A stretch of 64,000 nt of DNA from Pseudomonas sp. dw_612 (GTDB taxonomy: Bacteria > Pseudomonadota > Gammaproteobacteria > Pseudomonadales > Pseudomonadaceae): positions 62,001-126,000 of the forward strand of contig NZ_JAAVVC010000019.1 in assembly GCF_018449725.1 (NCBI RefSeq). Reading direction: 5' to 3'. The translations under genes and the position numbers were made by a program. A model generated the notes under the pieces. That model ran no database searches, was not told the DNA's origin, and saw only the letters and a list, made by a program, of their open reading frames with translations. This document shows, in pieces, positions 17,556-25,515 of the stretch. Within the stretch, counting starts at the first letter, position 1, and each line of letters begins with the position of its first letter.

Positions 17556-17861
17556 ATGGCCTGGCTATTCTTGCTGATTGCCGCCGGTTTCGAGGTCACC
17601 TTCGCCATGGGCATGAAGTACGCCGAAGGTTTTACCCGGCTCTGGCCCTCGGTGATCACAGTCGTGGCGGCGATCGGCGGGATTTATTTCCTGACCCTGG
17701 CCATGCGCGAGTTGCCGGTGAGCATCGCCTACCCGATCTGGACCGCCATCGGTTCGCTGGGCACGGTGTTCCTCGGGTTTGCGCTGCTGGGCGAGAGCCT
17801 GACGGCGCTTAAACTGGTGTCGGTTGGCTTGATCGTGGCAGGCGTGGTGGGATTGAAGTAA
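17556..17861 (+). CDS. SMR-family small exporter, SugE/Gdx-like
   Basis: 101 residues in four transmembrane helices, a typical SMR protein working as a dimer in the inner membrane. The essential glutamate E13 is in GFEVTFAMGMKYAEGF. The AYPIWTAIGSLG motif in helix 3 resembles the guanidinium-exporter (SugE/Gdx) branch (AYxxWTGIG) more than the EmrE drug-exporter branch, though the glycine after WT is replaced by alanine, so drug export cannot be excluded. It starts at the base after the azoR stop and thus relies on that message. Confidence 0.82.
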   Translation: MAWLFLLIAAGFEVTFAMGMKYAEGFTRLWPSVITVVAAIGGIYFLTLAMRELPVSIAYPIWTAIGSLGTVFLGFALLGESLTALKLVSVGLIVAGVVGLK

Positions 17862-17958
17862 GACGGATGTCATAGACTGGTCATCTTCGCTGGCGATGCT
17901 TGGCGGATGTCTTGCATCCCGCCTTGCGTCACCTCACCGATTACAAGGATGTCCGCTC

Positions 17959-18849
17959 ATGTCGCAAGGTTCCGCCACGCGTTACCCGATTGTGCTGGTC
18001 CCGGGAATGCTCGGGTTTATCCGCTTGGTGCTGTATCCGTACTGGTACGGGATTGTTTCGGCGTTGCGCCGGGGTGGTGCGGTGGTGTTTGCGGTGCAGG
18101 TGTCGCCGCTCAATTCCACCGAAGTGCGCGGTGAGCAATTGCTGGCGCGGATCGATGAGATCCTGCGCGAGACCGGCGCCGAGAAGGTCAACCTGATCGG
18201 CCACAGCCAAGGCTCGTTGACGGCGCGCTACGCCGCTGCCAAACGCCCGGATCGAGTCGCCTCAGTGACTTCGGTGGCCGGGCCCAATCACGGCTCGGAA
18301 CTGGCGGATTACCTGCACAAACACTACCCGGCGGACAGCGCCAAGGGCCGATTGCTCACCGTTCTGCTGCGGATAGTCGGCGCCTTGATGAGCCTGCTGG
18401 AAACCGGCTATCGCGGGCCGAAACTGCCGGTGGACATCAACGCTTCCCACCATTCCCTGACGAGCGCAGGCGTGGCGCAATTCAACCAGCGTTATCCACA
18501 GGGCTTGCCTGACACCTGGGGCGGGCAGGGGCCGGAAGAAGTCAATGGCGTGCGTTATTACTCCTGGTCCGGGACCTTGCAGCCGGGCAAGACTGATCGC
18601 GGCGGCAATCTGTTCGACGGGACTAATCGTTTTTGTCGGTTGTTCGCCACAACCTTCGTGCGGGAAAAGGGGCATTGCGACGGGATGGTCGGGCGTTACA
18701 GCTCGCATTTGGGGACGGTGATTGGCGATGAATACCCGCTGGACCACTTCGATATCGTCAATCAGTCGCTGGGGTTGGTGGGGAAGGGCGCGGATCCGGT
18801 GCGATTGTTTGTTGAGCATGCGGCGCGGCTCACAGCGGCGGGTGTATAG
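17959..18849 (+). CDS. Triacylglycerol lipase, family I alpha/beta hydrolase
   Basis: 296 residues, homologous to P. aeruginosa LipA and Burkholderia lipases along its length (YPIVLVPGMLGF near the start, SEVRGEQLL-like TEVRGEQLLARI, GVRYYSWSG). The catalytic triad is S83 in GHSQGS, D241 in CDGMVG and H263 in LDHFDIVN. There is no signal peptide and no lipase foldase (lif) gene beside it, so it belongs with the short secretion-independent or type I-secreted lipases; without a C-terminal RTX repeat an intracellular or otherwise exported role is more likely. The start ATG 17959 has AAGGAT seven to ten bases before it. Confidence 0.85.
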   Translation: MSQGSATRYPIVLVPGMLGFIRLVLYPYWYGIVSALRRGGAVVFAVQVSPLNSTEVRGEQLLARIDEILRETGAEKVNLIGHSQGSLTARYAAAKRPDRVASVTSVAGPNHGSELADYLHKHYPADSAKGRLLTVLLRIVGALMSLLETGYRGPKLPVDINASHHSLTSAGVAQFNQRYPQGLPDTWGGQGPEEVNGVRYYSWSGTLQPGKTDRGGNLFDGTNRFCRLFATTFVREKGHCDGMVGRYSSHLGTVIGDEYPLDHFDIVNQSLGLVGKGADPVRLFVEHAARLTAAGV

Positions 18850-18858
18850 GATCAAAAT

Positions 18859-18935
18859 CAAAAGATCGCAGCCCTCGGCAGCTCCTACAGGTGTACGCCA
18901 ACCCATGTAGGAGCTGCCGAAGGCTGCGATCTTTT
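18859..18935. repeat. Inverted repeat, GTAGGAGCTGCCGAAGGCTGCGATCTTTT type
   Basis: Two near-perfect inverted arms between the converging ends of the lipase and EamA genes. It ends five bases before the EamA stop. Confidence 0.9.
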
Positions 18936-18939
18936 ACTA

Positions 18940-19827
18940 TCAGGCAACACTAATCTTGCGGCCTAAAACGGTGGTCCAACGTTCGGAAAGAATCACCCCT
19001 CCCAACGTCAACAGCCCGCCTACCAAGTGATACATCGCCAACTGCTCACGCAACACCACCGCCGCAATCAGTGCGGTAATCACCGGCAGCAGATTGAAAA
19101 ACAGCGTGGTCCGGCTCGGGCCCAGGCGCACCACGGCTTGCATCCACATCAATGGTGCAACCATCGAGGCCAGCAGGCAGGCGTAGAGCACCAACGGAAT
19201 GTTCTGCATCGTCAGGCCGATTTTCGGCGAGATCACGAACAGCGGAAACAAGACCAGCACCGCCACCCACACCTGCATATACAACAAGACCAACGGCGGC
19301 AGACGCAGCTGCCATTTTTTCAACAGCGTGCTGTAGATCGCATAGGCCAGGGTCGCGATCAGCATCATCGCGTCGCCCAGGTTCACCCCATGCTCCAGCA
19401 ATGCCCCCAGGCTGCCCGACGACACCACCACCAACACACCGGCAAAGGACAGCACCGCACCCGTCAGCGCGCCGGCCGTCAGGCGCTGGCCGAGGCTGAC
19501 AATCGCCATCGTCAGGGACATCAATGGCATCAGCGACAGGATAATGCCCATGTTGGTGGCCGTGGTCAGGCTTGCGGCGAAGTAGGCCAGGCTCTGATAA
19601 ACCGCCATGCCGAGCACGCCGAGAATGAAAATCTTGCCTAGATTCGGGCGGATCATTGGCCAATGGGCGATCACCGGTTTAAGCAGAAACGGCGTGAACA
19701 AAATCCCGGCGAGCAGCCAGCGGTAGAAGCCGATCTCGGCGGGAAAAATCGCGCCGGCGGACATCTTGGTGATCACGGTGTTGCCGGCCCAGATGAAAAT
19801 GGTCAGCAGGGGAAACGCGTATTGCAT
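18940..19827 (-). CDS. EamA/DMT-family membrane exporter
   Basis: 295 residues with ten predicted transmembrane helices in two EamA halves: FIWAGNTVITKMSAGAIFPAEIGFYRW opens the first, and LAYAIYSTLLKKWQLRLPPL the second. Members export amino acids, nucleosides or other metabolites. ATG 19827 gives the standard MQYAFPLLTIFIWAGN start; an upstream ATG would add 18 residues without similarity. It is divergent from an AraC-type regulator 86 bp away, which probably controls it. Confidence 0.85.
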   Translation of the reverse strand: MQYAFPLLTIFIWAGNTVITKMSAGAIFPAEIGFYRWLLAGILFTPFLLKPVIAHWPMIRPNLGKIFILGVLGMAVYQSLAYFAASLTTATNMGIILSLMPLMSLTMAIVSLGQRLTAGALTGAVLSFAGVLVVVSSGSLGALLEHGVNLGDAMMLIATLAYAIYSTLLKKWQLRLPPLVLLYMQVWVAVLVLFPLFVISPKIGLTMQNIPLVLYACLLASMVAPLMWMQAVVRLGPSRTTLFFNLLPVITALIAAVVLREQLAMYHLVGGLLTLGGVILSERWTTVLGRKISVA

Positions 19828-19913
19828 GGGAGAGAAACCAGTACGTTGATGAGGGCCAATTATCCGCCTGTCTGGATACAAGCCTATACTTCGATCCAGA
19901 CAATCGGCCCCGG

Positions 19914-20714
19914 ATGACGGACAGCATGAGCAGTAAACACATCGATCTGCTGGATTTCAGTGAACTGCCGGCCCCGGTGTATTTCCGCTACGCCGACTTC
20001 GACACCCACGAATACGCCTCGGCGCACACTCACCCGTGGGGCACGCTGGAGTATTCGGCCAACGGCGTGTTGCACATGGAAATCGGCAACAGCCGCTTCA
20101 TGTCGCCGCCGCAGTACGCGGTGTGGGTGCCGCCGCAGACCGAGCACAGTTTCTACAGCAACCAGCCGATCAACTACCGCGCGGTGTGCCTGGCGCCGTC
20201 ACTGTGCCGCGACCTGCCGCAACAGGCTTGCACCCTTGCCATCAGCGACATCCTCAAAGCGATCCTCAAGGACTTCGCCGCCCGGGACGTGAAGATCCCA
20301 GAGCGGGACGCCGACGTGCGCCTGGCCCAAGTGCTGGTGGATCAATTGCAACAGGCCCCCGAGCACGCCTGTTATTTGCCCTACGCCAGTCACCCGGGGT
20401 TGCTCGGGATACTCGAAGCCTTGCAGGCTGAACCTGGGGATAACCGGCCATTGGCGGATTGGGCGGCGCAGATTCACGTCAGTGAACGCACCCTGGCCCG
20501 GCAGTTCGTGCGCGAATTGGGCATGAGTTTCGGTGAATGGCGACAACGCTTGCGGTTTCTCGCGGCGATCGAAGCGCTGGACAGTCAGCGCAGCATTCAG
20601 GACATCGCCTTCGACATGGGCTACAGCACCGGTTCGGCATTTATTGCGATGTTTCAGCGTCAGGCCGGGTGCACGCCGGAGCAGTATCGGCGCAGTCATC
20701 TTGAGACAAGGTGA
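19914..20714 (+). CDS. AraC-family regulator with N-terminal cupin domain
   Basis: 266 residues. The N-terminal cupin (about 20-110) carries SAHTHPWGTLEYSANGVLHM and a VPPQTEHSF strand. The C-terminal double helix-turn-helix (about 165-260) has LADWAAQIHVSERTLARQFVRELG and SIQDIAFDMGYSTGSAFIAMFQR. Regulators of this shape usually control an adjacent divergent exporter, here the EamA gene, in response to a small ligand. Two starts (19914 and 19926) are possible; neither has a strong ribosome site. Confidence 0.88.
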   Translation: MTDSMSSKHIDLLDFSELPAPVYFRYADFDTHEYASAHTHPWGTLEYSANGVLHMEIGNSRFMSPPQYAVWVPPQTEHSFYSNQPINYRAVCLAPSLCRDLPQQACTLAISDILKAILKDFAARDVKIPERDADVRLAQVLVDQLQQAPEHACYLPYASHPGLLGILEALQAEPGDNRPLADWAAQIHVSERTLARQFVRELGMSFGEWRQRLRFLAAIEALDSQRSIQDIAFDMGYSTGSAFIAMFQRQAGCTPEQYRRSHLETR

Positions 20715-20786
20715 AGGTGTAACGGGGTTTGTCTACACTTCAGGGCGAGGCCGCATCCATCGGTGCGGTAACAAGGAGAAAACTCC

Positions 20787-21092
20787 ATGAAGATGTTGCG
20801 TGTCCCTTTGTTGATGATCGGTTTGCTGCTCTGCTCCCAGGGCTTCGCCGCCACGGCCCAACAGAACAAAATGACCACCTGCAATGCCGACGCTACCGCG
20901 AAAAGCCTCAAGGGCGATGAGCGCAAGACATTCATGAGCACGTGCCTCAAAGCCGCCCCGGCCGCCAACGACGCGAAAGTCCTGACCCCGCAGCAAGAGA
21001 AAATGAAAACCTGCAACGCCGACGCCAAAACCAAAGCCCTCACGGGCGATGCGCGCAAAACCTTCATGAGTGACTGCCTGAAGAAAAAATAA
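20787..21092 (+). CDS. PsiF-repeat periplasmic protein
   Basis: 101 residues. A signal peptide MKMLRVPLLMIGLLLCSQGFAA precedes two PsiF repeats, NKMTTCNADATAKSLKGDER and EKMKTCNADAKTKALTGDAR, each ending in KTFMS-x-CLK. Each repeat has two cysteines suited to a disulfide. E. coli PsiF is induced by phosphate starvation; its biochemical function is unknown. AAGGAGAAAA precedes the ATG at a good distance. The gene is single and followed by REP elements. No Pho box was recognised in the 72-bp gap after the AraC gene. Confidence 0.88.
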   Translation: MKMLRVPLLMIGLLLCSQGFAATAQQNKMTTCNADATAKSLKGDERKTFMSTCLKAAPAANDAKVLTPQQEKMKTCNADAKTKALTGDARKTFMSDCLKKK

Positions 21093-21117
21093 GCCTTTGG
21101 GCTAAACACGATCAAAT

Positions 21118-21256
21118 TGTGGGAGCGGGCTTGCTCGCGAAAGCGGTTTTCAATTCAGCACCTTAGTTGCCTGACACACCGCTTTCGCGAGCAAGCCCGC
21201 TCCCACATTGGATCTATGTTCGCAGGACTATTGTGGGCGAGCCTGCTCGCGAAGCG
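21118..21256. repeat. REP doublet plus a third partial copy
   Basis: An inverted pair of TGTGGGAGCGGGCTTGCTCG elements (21118-21207), with arms extended into AAAGCGG, is followed at 21232-21256 by a third copy in the same direction as the first, TGTGGGCGAGCCTGCTCGCG, which lacks a few internal bases. Such triplets are less common than the doublets seen elsewhere in the window. Confidence 0.9.
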
Positions 21257-21380
21257 GTCAGTCGGGGCACTGAAAAAAGCCGTCAGTCCCCCGACCAAGG
21301 TCGCCCTACACAATCCCTAGTGCTGGCCCCGGATCGCTGGCAGACTGCCCATCCTTTTACGCCGTTCGTTTTGAGGCTGT

Positions 21381-22394
21381 ATGCCAACGTTTTCTCAACG
21401 TCACGTCTTGCTGTTAATCAGTTGGGTCATCATCTTCGGTGGTTTGCTACTGGTCATCCCTCTGCGCCTGCTGCCCAGCCTGTTGGCCGGTCTGCTGGTA
21501 TTCGAACTGGTCAACATGCTCACGCCGCAATTGCAGCGGCTGATCGAAGGCCGCCGCGCCCGTTGGCTGGCGGTGGCGTTGCTGGGCACATTGGTGGTCA
21601 GTGTGCTGGCGTTGATCTTTGCCGGTGCGATCAGCTTCTTGCTGCACGAAGCGGAAAACCCTGGCGCTTCCCTCGACAAATTCATGCACGTGGTCGACCG
21701 CGCCCGTGGGCAACTGCCGCCGTTCATCGATGCCTACCTGCCGGCCAGCGCGGCCGAATTCCGGGTGGCCATCGGCGAGTGGATGAGCAAGCACCTCAGC
21801 GACTTGCAATTGGTGGGCAAGGACGCGGCGCATATGTTCGTGACGCTGCTGATCGGCATGGTGCTGGGCGCAATCATCGCCTTGCAGCGCGTGCCCGACG
21901 TGACCAAGCGCAAGCCGCTGGCTGCCGCCCTGTTCGACCGCTTGCACCTGCTGGTCCAGGCGTTTCGTAACATCGTGTTTGCGCAGATCAAGATTTCCCT
22001 GCTCAACACCTTCTTCACCGGGATTTTCCTGGCGGTCATCCTGCCGATGTTCGGCATCAAGCTGCCGCTGACCAAAACCCTGATTGTGCTGACCTTCCTG
22101 CTCGGCCTGCTGCCGGTGATCGGCAATCTGATGTCGAACACCCTGATCACCATCGTCGGGCTGTCGCTGTCGATCTGGGTCGCCATGGCGGCGTTGGGTT
22201 ATCTGATCTTTATCCACAAGCTCGAATACTTCCTCAACGCGCGCATCGTCGGCGGGCAGATCAGTGCCAAGTCGTGGGAGTTGCTGCTGGCAATGCTGGT
22301 GTTCGAGGCCGCGTTCGGCCTGCCTGGGGTGGTGGCGGGGCCGATATATTACGCGTATTTGAAGAGTGAGTTGAAGCAGGTGGGGATGGTATGA
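21381..22394 (+). CDS. AI-2E/PerM-family membrane transporter
   Basis: 337 residues with about eight transmembrane helices in the UPF0118/AI-2E pattern: an N-terminal helical triplet up to residue 90, a polar middle stretch (about 90-145), then VTLLIGMVLGAIIALQ and the family segment KTLIVLTFLLGLLPVIGNLMSNTLITIVGL. Family members include AI-2 exporters and Na+/H+ antiporters; the substrate here is unknown. The ORF ends just before an inverted repeat shared with the convergent yegD-like gene. Confidence 0.85.
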   Translation: MPTFSQRHVLLLISWVIIFGGLLLVIPLRLLPSLLAGLLVFELVNMLTPQLQRLIEGRRARWLAVALLGTLVVSVLALIFAGAISFLLHEAENPGASLDKFMHVVDRARGQLPPFIDAYLPASAAEFRVAIGEWMSKHLSDLQLVGKDAAHMFVTLLIGMVLGAIIALQRVPDVTKRKPLAAALFDRLHLLVQAFRNIVFAQIKISLLNTFFTGIFLAVILPMFGIKLPLTKTLIVLTFLLGLLPVIGNLMSNTLITIVGLSLSIWVAMAALGYLIFIHKLEYFLNARIVGGQISAKSWELLLAMLVFEAAFGLPGVVAGPIYYAYLKSELKQVGMV

Positions 22395-22395
22395 A

Positions 22396-22490
22396 AGCAG
22401 CTACAAGCTGCAAGCTTTAAGCTGTAAGTAAAAGCAGAGCGGGCACCGTCACTGCTCTTACTTGCCGCTTGAAGCTTGCAACTTGCTGCT
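22396..22490. repeat. Inverted repeat, AGCTACAAGCTGCAAGCTT type
   Basis: The arms AGCAGCTACAAGCTGCAAGC and GCTTGAAGCTTGCAACTTGC pair around a GC-rich centre between the converging ends of the PerM-like and YegD-like genes. A long hairpin could serve as terminator for both. It is a third repeat family, with one more arm fragment at 16856. Confidence 0.75.
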
Positions 22491-22492
22491 AC

Positions 22493-23761
22493 TCAGCAGC
22501 CGTAACGCTTCATGGCTTCAATCGCCAACCCGCTACCGATACTGCCAAAGATGTTCCCTTCCACGTGCCGCGCGTTCGGCAGCATCGCCGAAACGCCGCT
22601 GCGCAGTGCCGGAATCCCGCTCGAACCGCCGGTGAAGAACACCGTATCGACCTGATCAACCCGCACGTTGGCATCGTTGAGCAGTTGCGTGACGCTGTTG
22701 CGCACCCGCTCCAGCAGGTTGTCGATGGCCGATTCGAACAGCGCCCGGGTCAGTTCGACGCTCAGGCCCGGTTCGATGCGATCCAGCGGCACGTGACGGG
22801 TGTCGGCGTGGGTCAGCTGGATCTTGGTTTCTTCCACTTCCATGGCCAGCCAGTGGCCGGCGCGCTGATCAATCAGCTTGAACAGGCGATCGATGCCGCC
22901 GGTGTCTTCGATGTCGTAGCGCATGCTGCCCAGGGCCAGGGTCGACTTCTGCGAGTACACCGAGTTGATCGTGTGCCAGGTCGCCAGGTTCATGTGGTGG
23001 CTGGTCGGCATGTAGGCGCCGCTCTTCATGCGGCTGCCGTAGCCGAACAGCGGCATCAGGCCTTGCAGGCTCAACTGCTTGTCGAAATCGGTCCCGCCGA
23101 TGTGCACGCCGCCGGTGGCGAGGATGTCGTCGTGGCGGTTGTCGTGCATGCGCCGCTCAGGCGACAGGCGCACCAGCGAGAAGTCGGACGTACCACCGCC
23201 GATGTCGACGATCAGCACCAGCTCTTCCTTTTCGATGGTCGACTCGTAGTCGAACGCCGCCGCAATCGGTTCGTACTGGAACGACACGTCCTTGAAGCCG
23301 ATGGCCCGGGCCACGTCCACTAGCGTGTTTTCCGCTTCCTGGTCGGCCAGTTCATCGTCGTCGACGAAAAACACCGGTCGACCCAGCACCACTTCTTCGA
23401 ATTCCCGACCGGCGGCCGCTTCGGCGCGCTTCTTCAACTGGCCGATGAACAGGCCGAGCAGGTCCTTGAACGGCATCGCCGTGCCGAGGACGCTGGTGTC
23501 GTGCTTGATCAGCTTGGAACCCAGCAGGCTCTTGAGCGAGCGCATCAGCCGGCCTTCGTAGCCTTCCAGGTACTCGTGCAGCGCCAGCCGGCCGTACACC
23601 GGACGGCGTTCTTCGATGTTGAAGAAGACCACCGATGGCAGGGTGATCTTGTCGTCCTCCAGCGCGATCAGCGTTTCCATGCCGGGGCGTAGCCAGCCGA
23701 CGGTGGAGTTGGACGTGCCGAAGTCGATACCACAGGCACGGGCTGGGGATGCGTTTTTCAT
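22493..23761 (-). CDS. yegD: Hsp70-family protein YegD-like
   Basis: 422 residues. The actin-like ATPase parts are clear: phosphate 1 motif GIDFGTSNSTVGW (residues 11-23), phosphate 2 VDIGGGTSDFSLVRLS near 205, and the adenosine motif TVFFTGGSSGIPALR near 380. The substrate-binding domain and lid of DnaK are missing, as in E. coli YegD, so it is an atypical Hsp70 that cannot act as a standard chaperone alone. It lies divergent to the J-protein gene cbpA across a 297-bp gap, and CbpA may be its partner, though that is inference from position. Confidence 0.87.
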   Translation of the reverse strand: MKNASPARACGIDFGTSNSTVGWLRPGMETLIALEDDKITLPSVVFFNIEERRPVYGRLALHEYLEGYEGRLMRSLKSLLGSKLIKHDTSVLGTAMPFKDLLGLFIGQLKKRAEAAAGREFEEVVLGRPVFFVDDDELADQEAENTLVDVARAIGFKDVSFQYEPIAAAFDYESTIEKEELVLIVDIGGGTSDFSLVRLSPERRMHDNRHDDILATGGVHIGGTDFDKQLSLQGLMPLFGYGSRMKSGAYMPTSHHMNLATWHTINSVYSQKSTLALGSMRYDIEDTGGIDRLFKLIDQRAGHWLAMEVEETKIQLTHADTRHVPLDRIEPGLSVELTRALFESAIDNLLERVRNSVTQLLNDANVRVDQVDTVFFTGGSSGIPALRSGVSAMLPNARHVEGNIFGSIGSGLAIEAMKRYGC

Positions 23762-24058
23762 GTCTTTCGAGTTCCGGTTAAAAAACGGCCGCGCAGTGTA
23801 TGCCAGTGCGGCGCAGATTCGAAGGCCGACTATCCGCTAAATCATCACGAATAGCGCCTTGATAAGCGGGCCCGATGCCCCAAACTTGTCTGCATCGACC
23901 CTGGCAGCCATTCGGCGGTCGCAAGAACCTCCGCCCGCTGCCGATAAACTTCTGATGCGCTGCCCGGTCACAACCTTGAGATCGGTCAACCCAGTGGCGC
24001 GCAATACGTGCATGCTGGGGCTCGCGGCGCGATTTTGATAACGGATGGTGATCCTTAG

Positions 24059-25009
24059 ATGGACTTCAAAGACTATTACAAGATTCTCGGTGTGGAACCG
24101 ACCGCAGACGATAAGACGATCAAGGCCGCCTATCGCAAGCTGGCTCGCAAATACCACCCCGACGTCAGCAAGGAAAAGGACGCCGAGGCCAAGTTCAAGG
24201 ACGCCTCGGAAGCCTATGAAGCGCTGAAAAGTGCGGACAAGCGCGCCGAATACGACGACTTGCGCAAATACGGCCAGCACGGCCAGCCGTTCCAGGGCCC
24301 GCCGGGGTGGCAGGGGCGTGGCGGTGGCGGCGGTTTCGGTGGCGGTCAGGACTCGGGCGATTTTTCGGACTTCTTCAGTTCGATTTTCGGTAACCGGGGT
24401 CCTGGTTTTGGTGGTGGAGAGTCGCGTCGCAGTGCCGGACGTCGAGGGCAAGACGTGGAAATGGAACTTGGGATTTTTCTGGAAGAGACCCTCTCGAACG
24501 AATCGAAGAAGGTCACCTTCCAGGTGCCGCAATACAACGCGGCCGGCCAGCATGTGAGCAACACCCCTAAAAGCCTGAACGTGAAGATCCCGGCCGGTGT
24601 GACCGACGGCGAGCGTATCCGCCTCAAGGGCCAAGGGGCTCCGGGGACCGGTGGCGGCGCGAATGGCGACCTGTTCCTGATCATCCGTTTTGCGCCGCAC
24701 CCGAAATTCGATGTCGAAGGCGAAAACCTGATCATCACCTTGCCGCTGGCACCGTGGGAGCTGGCGCTGGGCACGGAAGTGGCGGTGCCGACCCTCACCG
24801 GCAAGATCAACCTCAAGGTGCCGGCCGGCAGCCAGAACGGCCAGCGCATGCGCGCCAAGGGCCACGGTTTGATGAACAAAAAGGGCGAGCGGGGCTTCCT
24901 GTTCGTGCAACTCAAGGCCGTCATGCCTAAAGTCCTGGATGATGAGACCAAGGCGTTGTGGCAGGAACTGGCGAAGAAAGCCGCGTTCGACCCGAGAGAA
25001 AACTTTTGA
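24059..25009 (+). CDS. cbpA: Curved DNA-binding J-domain protein CbpA
   Basis: 316 residues. The J-domain occupies residues 5-70, with HPD at 33-35, followed by a G/F-rich linker (about 85-130, GGGGGFGGG) and two C-terminal peptide-binding domains, without the DnaJ zinc finger; this is the CbpA layout. CbpA is a DnaK co-chaperone and a nucleoid protein in stationary phase. The cbpM modulator gene follows 27 bp downstream, completing the usual pair. The ATG at 24059 follows GGATGGTG. Confidence 0.93.
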   Translation: MDFKDYYKILGVEPTADDKTIKAAYRKLARKYHPDVSKEKDAEAKFKDASEAYEALKSADKRAEYDDLRKYGQHGQPFQGPPGWQGRGGGGGFGGGQDSGDFSDFFSSIFGNRGPGFGGGESRRSAGRRGQDVEMELGIFLEETLSNESKKVTFQVPQYNAAGQHVSNTPKSLNVKIPAGVTDGERIRLKGQGAPGTGGGANGDLFLIIRFAPHPKFDVEGENLIITLPLAPWELALGTEVAVPTLTGKINLKVPAGSQNGQRMRAKGHGLMNKKGERGFLFVQLKAVMPKVLDDETKALWQELAKKAAFDPRENF

Positions 25010-25036
25010 TCCGCTAGAACTATGGAGCTACTGACT

Positions 25037-25342
25037 ATGAGCAGTCCCCTGATCGTTCAACTGGACATGGCAGAATTCTGTGAGGCGACCGAGCTGTCGG
25101 ACGTCTACGTGATCGAAATCGTCGAACACGGCATCCTCGAACCTCAGGGCTCCGCGCCCAAGGATTGGCGTTTCAACGATTACGAACTGGCGCTGGCCAA
25201 ACGCGCCGCCAAGCTGCGGCGCGACCTCGAGCTGGAATGGGAAGGCGTCGCCCTGGCGCTGGACCTGCTTGAAGAGGTCCAGCAACTGCGGGCGGAGAAT
25301 CGGATGCTCAAGCAGCGGTTGGGGCGGTTGGTCGTCGAGTAA
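25037..25342 (+). CDS. cbpM: CbpA modulator CbpM
   Basis: 101 residues, a small MerR-like helical protein that binds the J-domain of CbpA and blocks both its co-chaperone and DNA-binding activity. Typical features are the N-terminal VQLDMAEFCEATELSDVYVIEIVEHGILEP and the C-terminal coiled coil LDLLEEVQQLRAENRMLKQRLG. ATG 25037 was chosen because GGAG lies nine bases upstream; an ATG at 25022 would add five residues. It is co-transcribed with cbpA. Confidence 0.93.
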   Translation: MSSPLIVQLDMAEFCEATELSDVYVIEIVEHGILEPQGSAPKDWRFNDYELALAKRAAKLRRDLELEWEGVALALDLLEEVQQLRAENRMLKQRLGRLVVE

Positions 25343-25369
25343 CGCTGAACTGACAGCCAACTCGCTCAA

Positions 25370-25481
25370 TGTAGGAGCTGCCGAAGGCTGCGATCTTTTG
25401 ATCTTGATCTTGTGTGCCTTGCCGGGCCCTGAAAATCAGGATCAAAAGATCGCAGCCTCGTTTCACTCGACAGCCCCTACA
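25370..25481. repeat. Inverted repeat with mixed arms of the GTAGGAGCTG family
   Basis: The left arm is the CCGAAGGCTGCGATC type and the right arm the GATCGCAGCCTCGTTTCACT type, so the tips and the CTGCGATCTTTTGATC core pair but the middle of each arm differs. It lies between the converging cbpM and histidine kinase genes. The same arm mixture is found at 30572. Confidence 0.85.
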
Positions 25482-25515
25482 GGTGATTTGCATTCAGTTT
25501 GAGAGCGCTGTGCTT

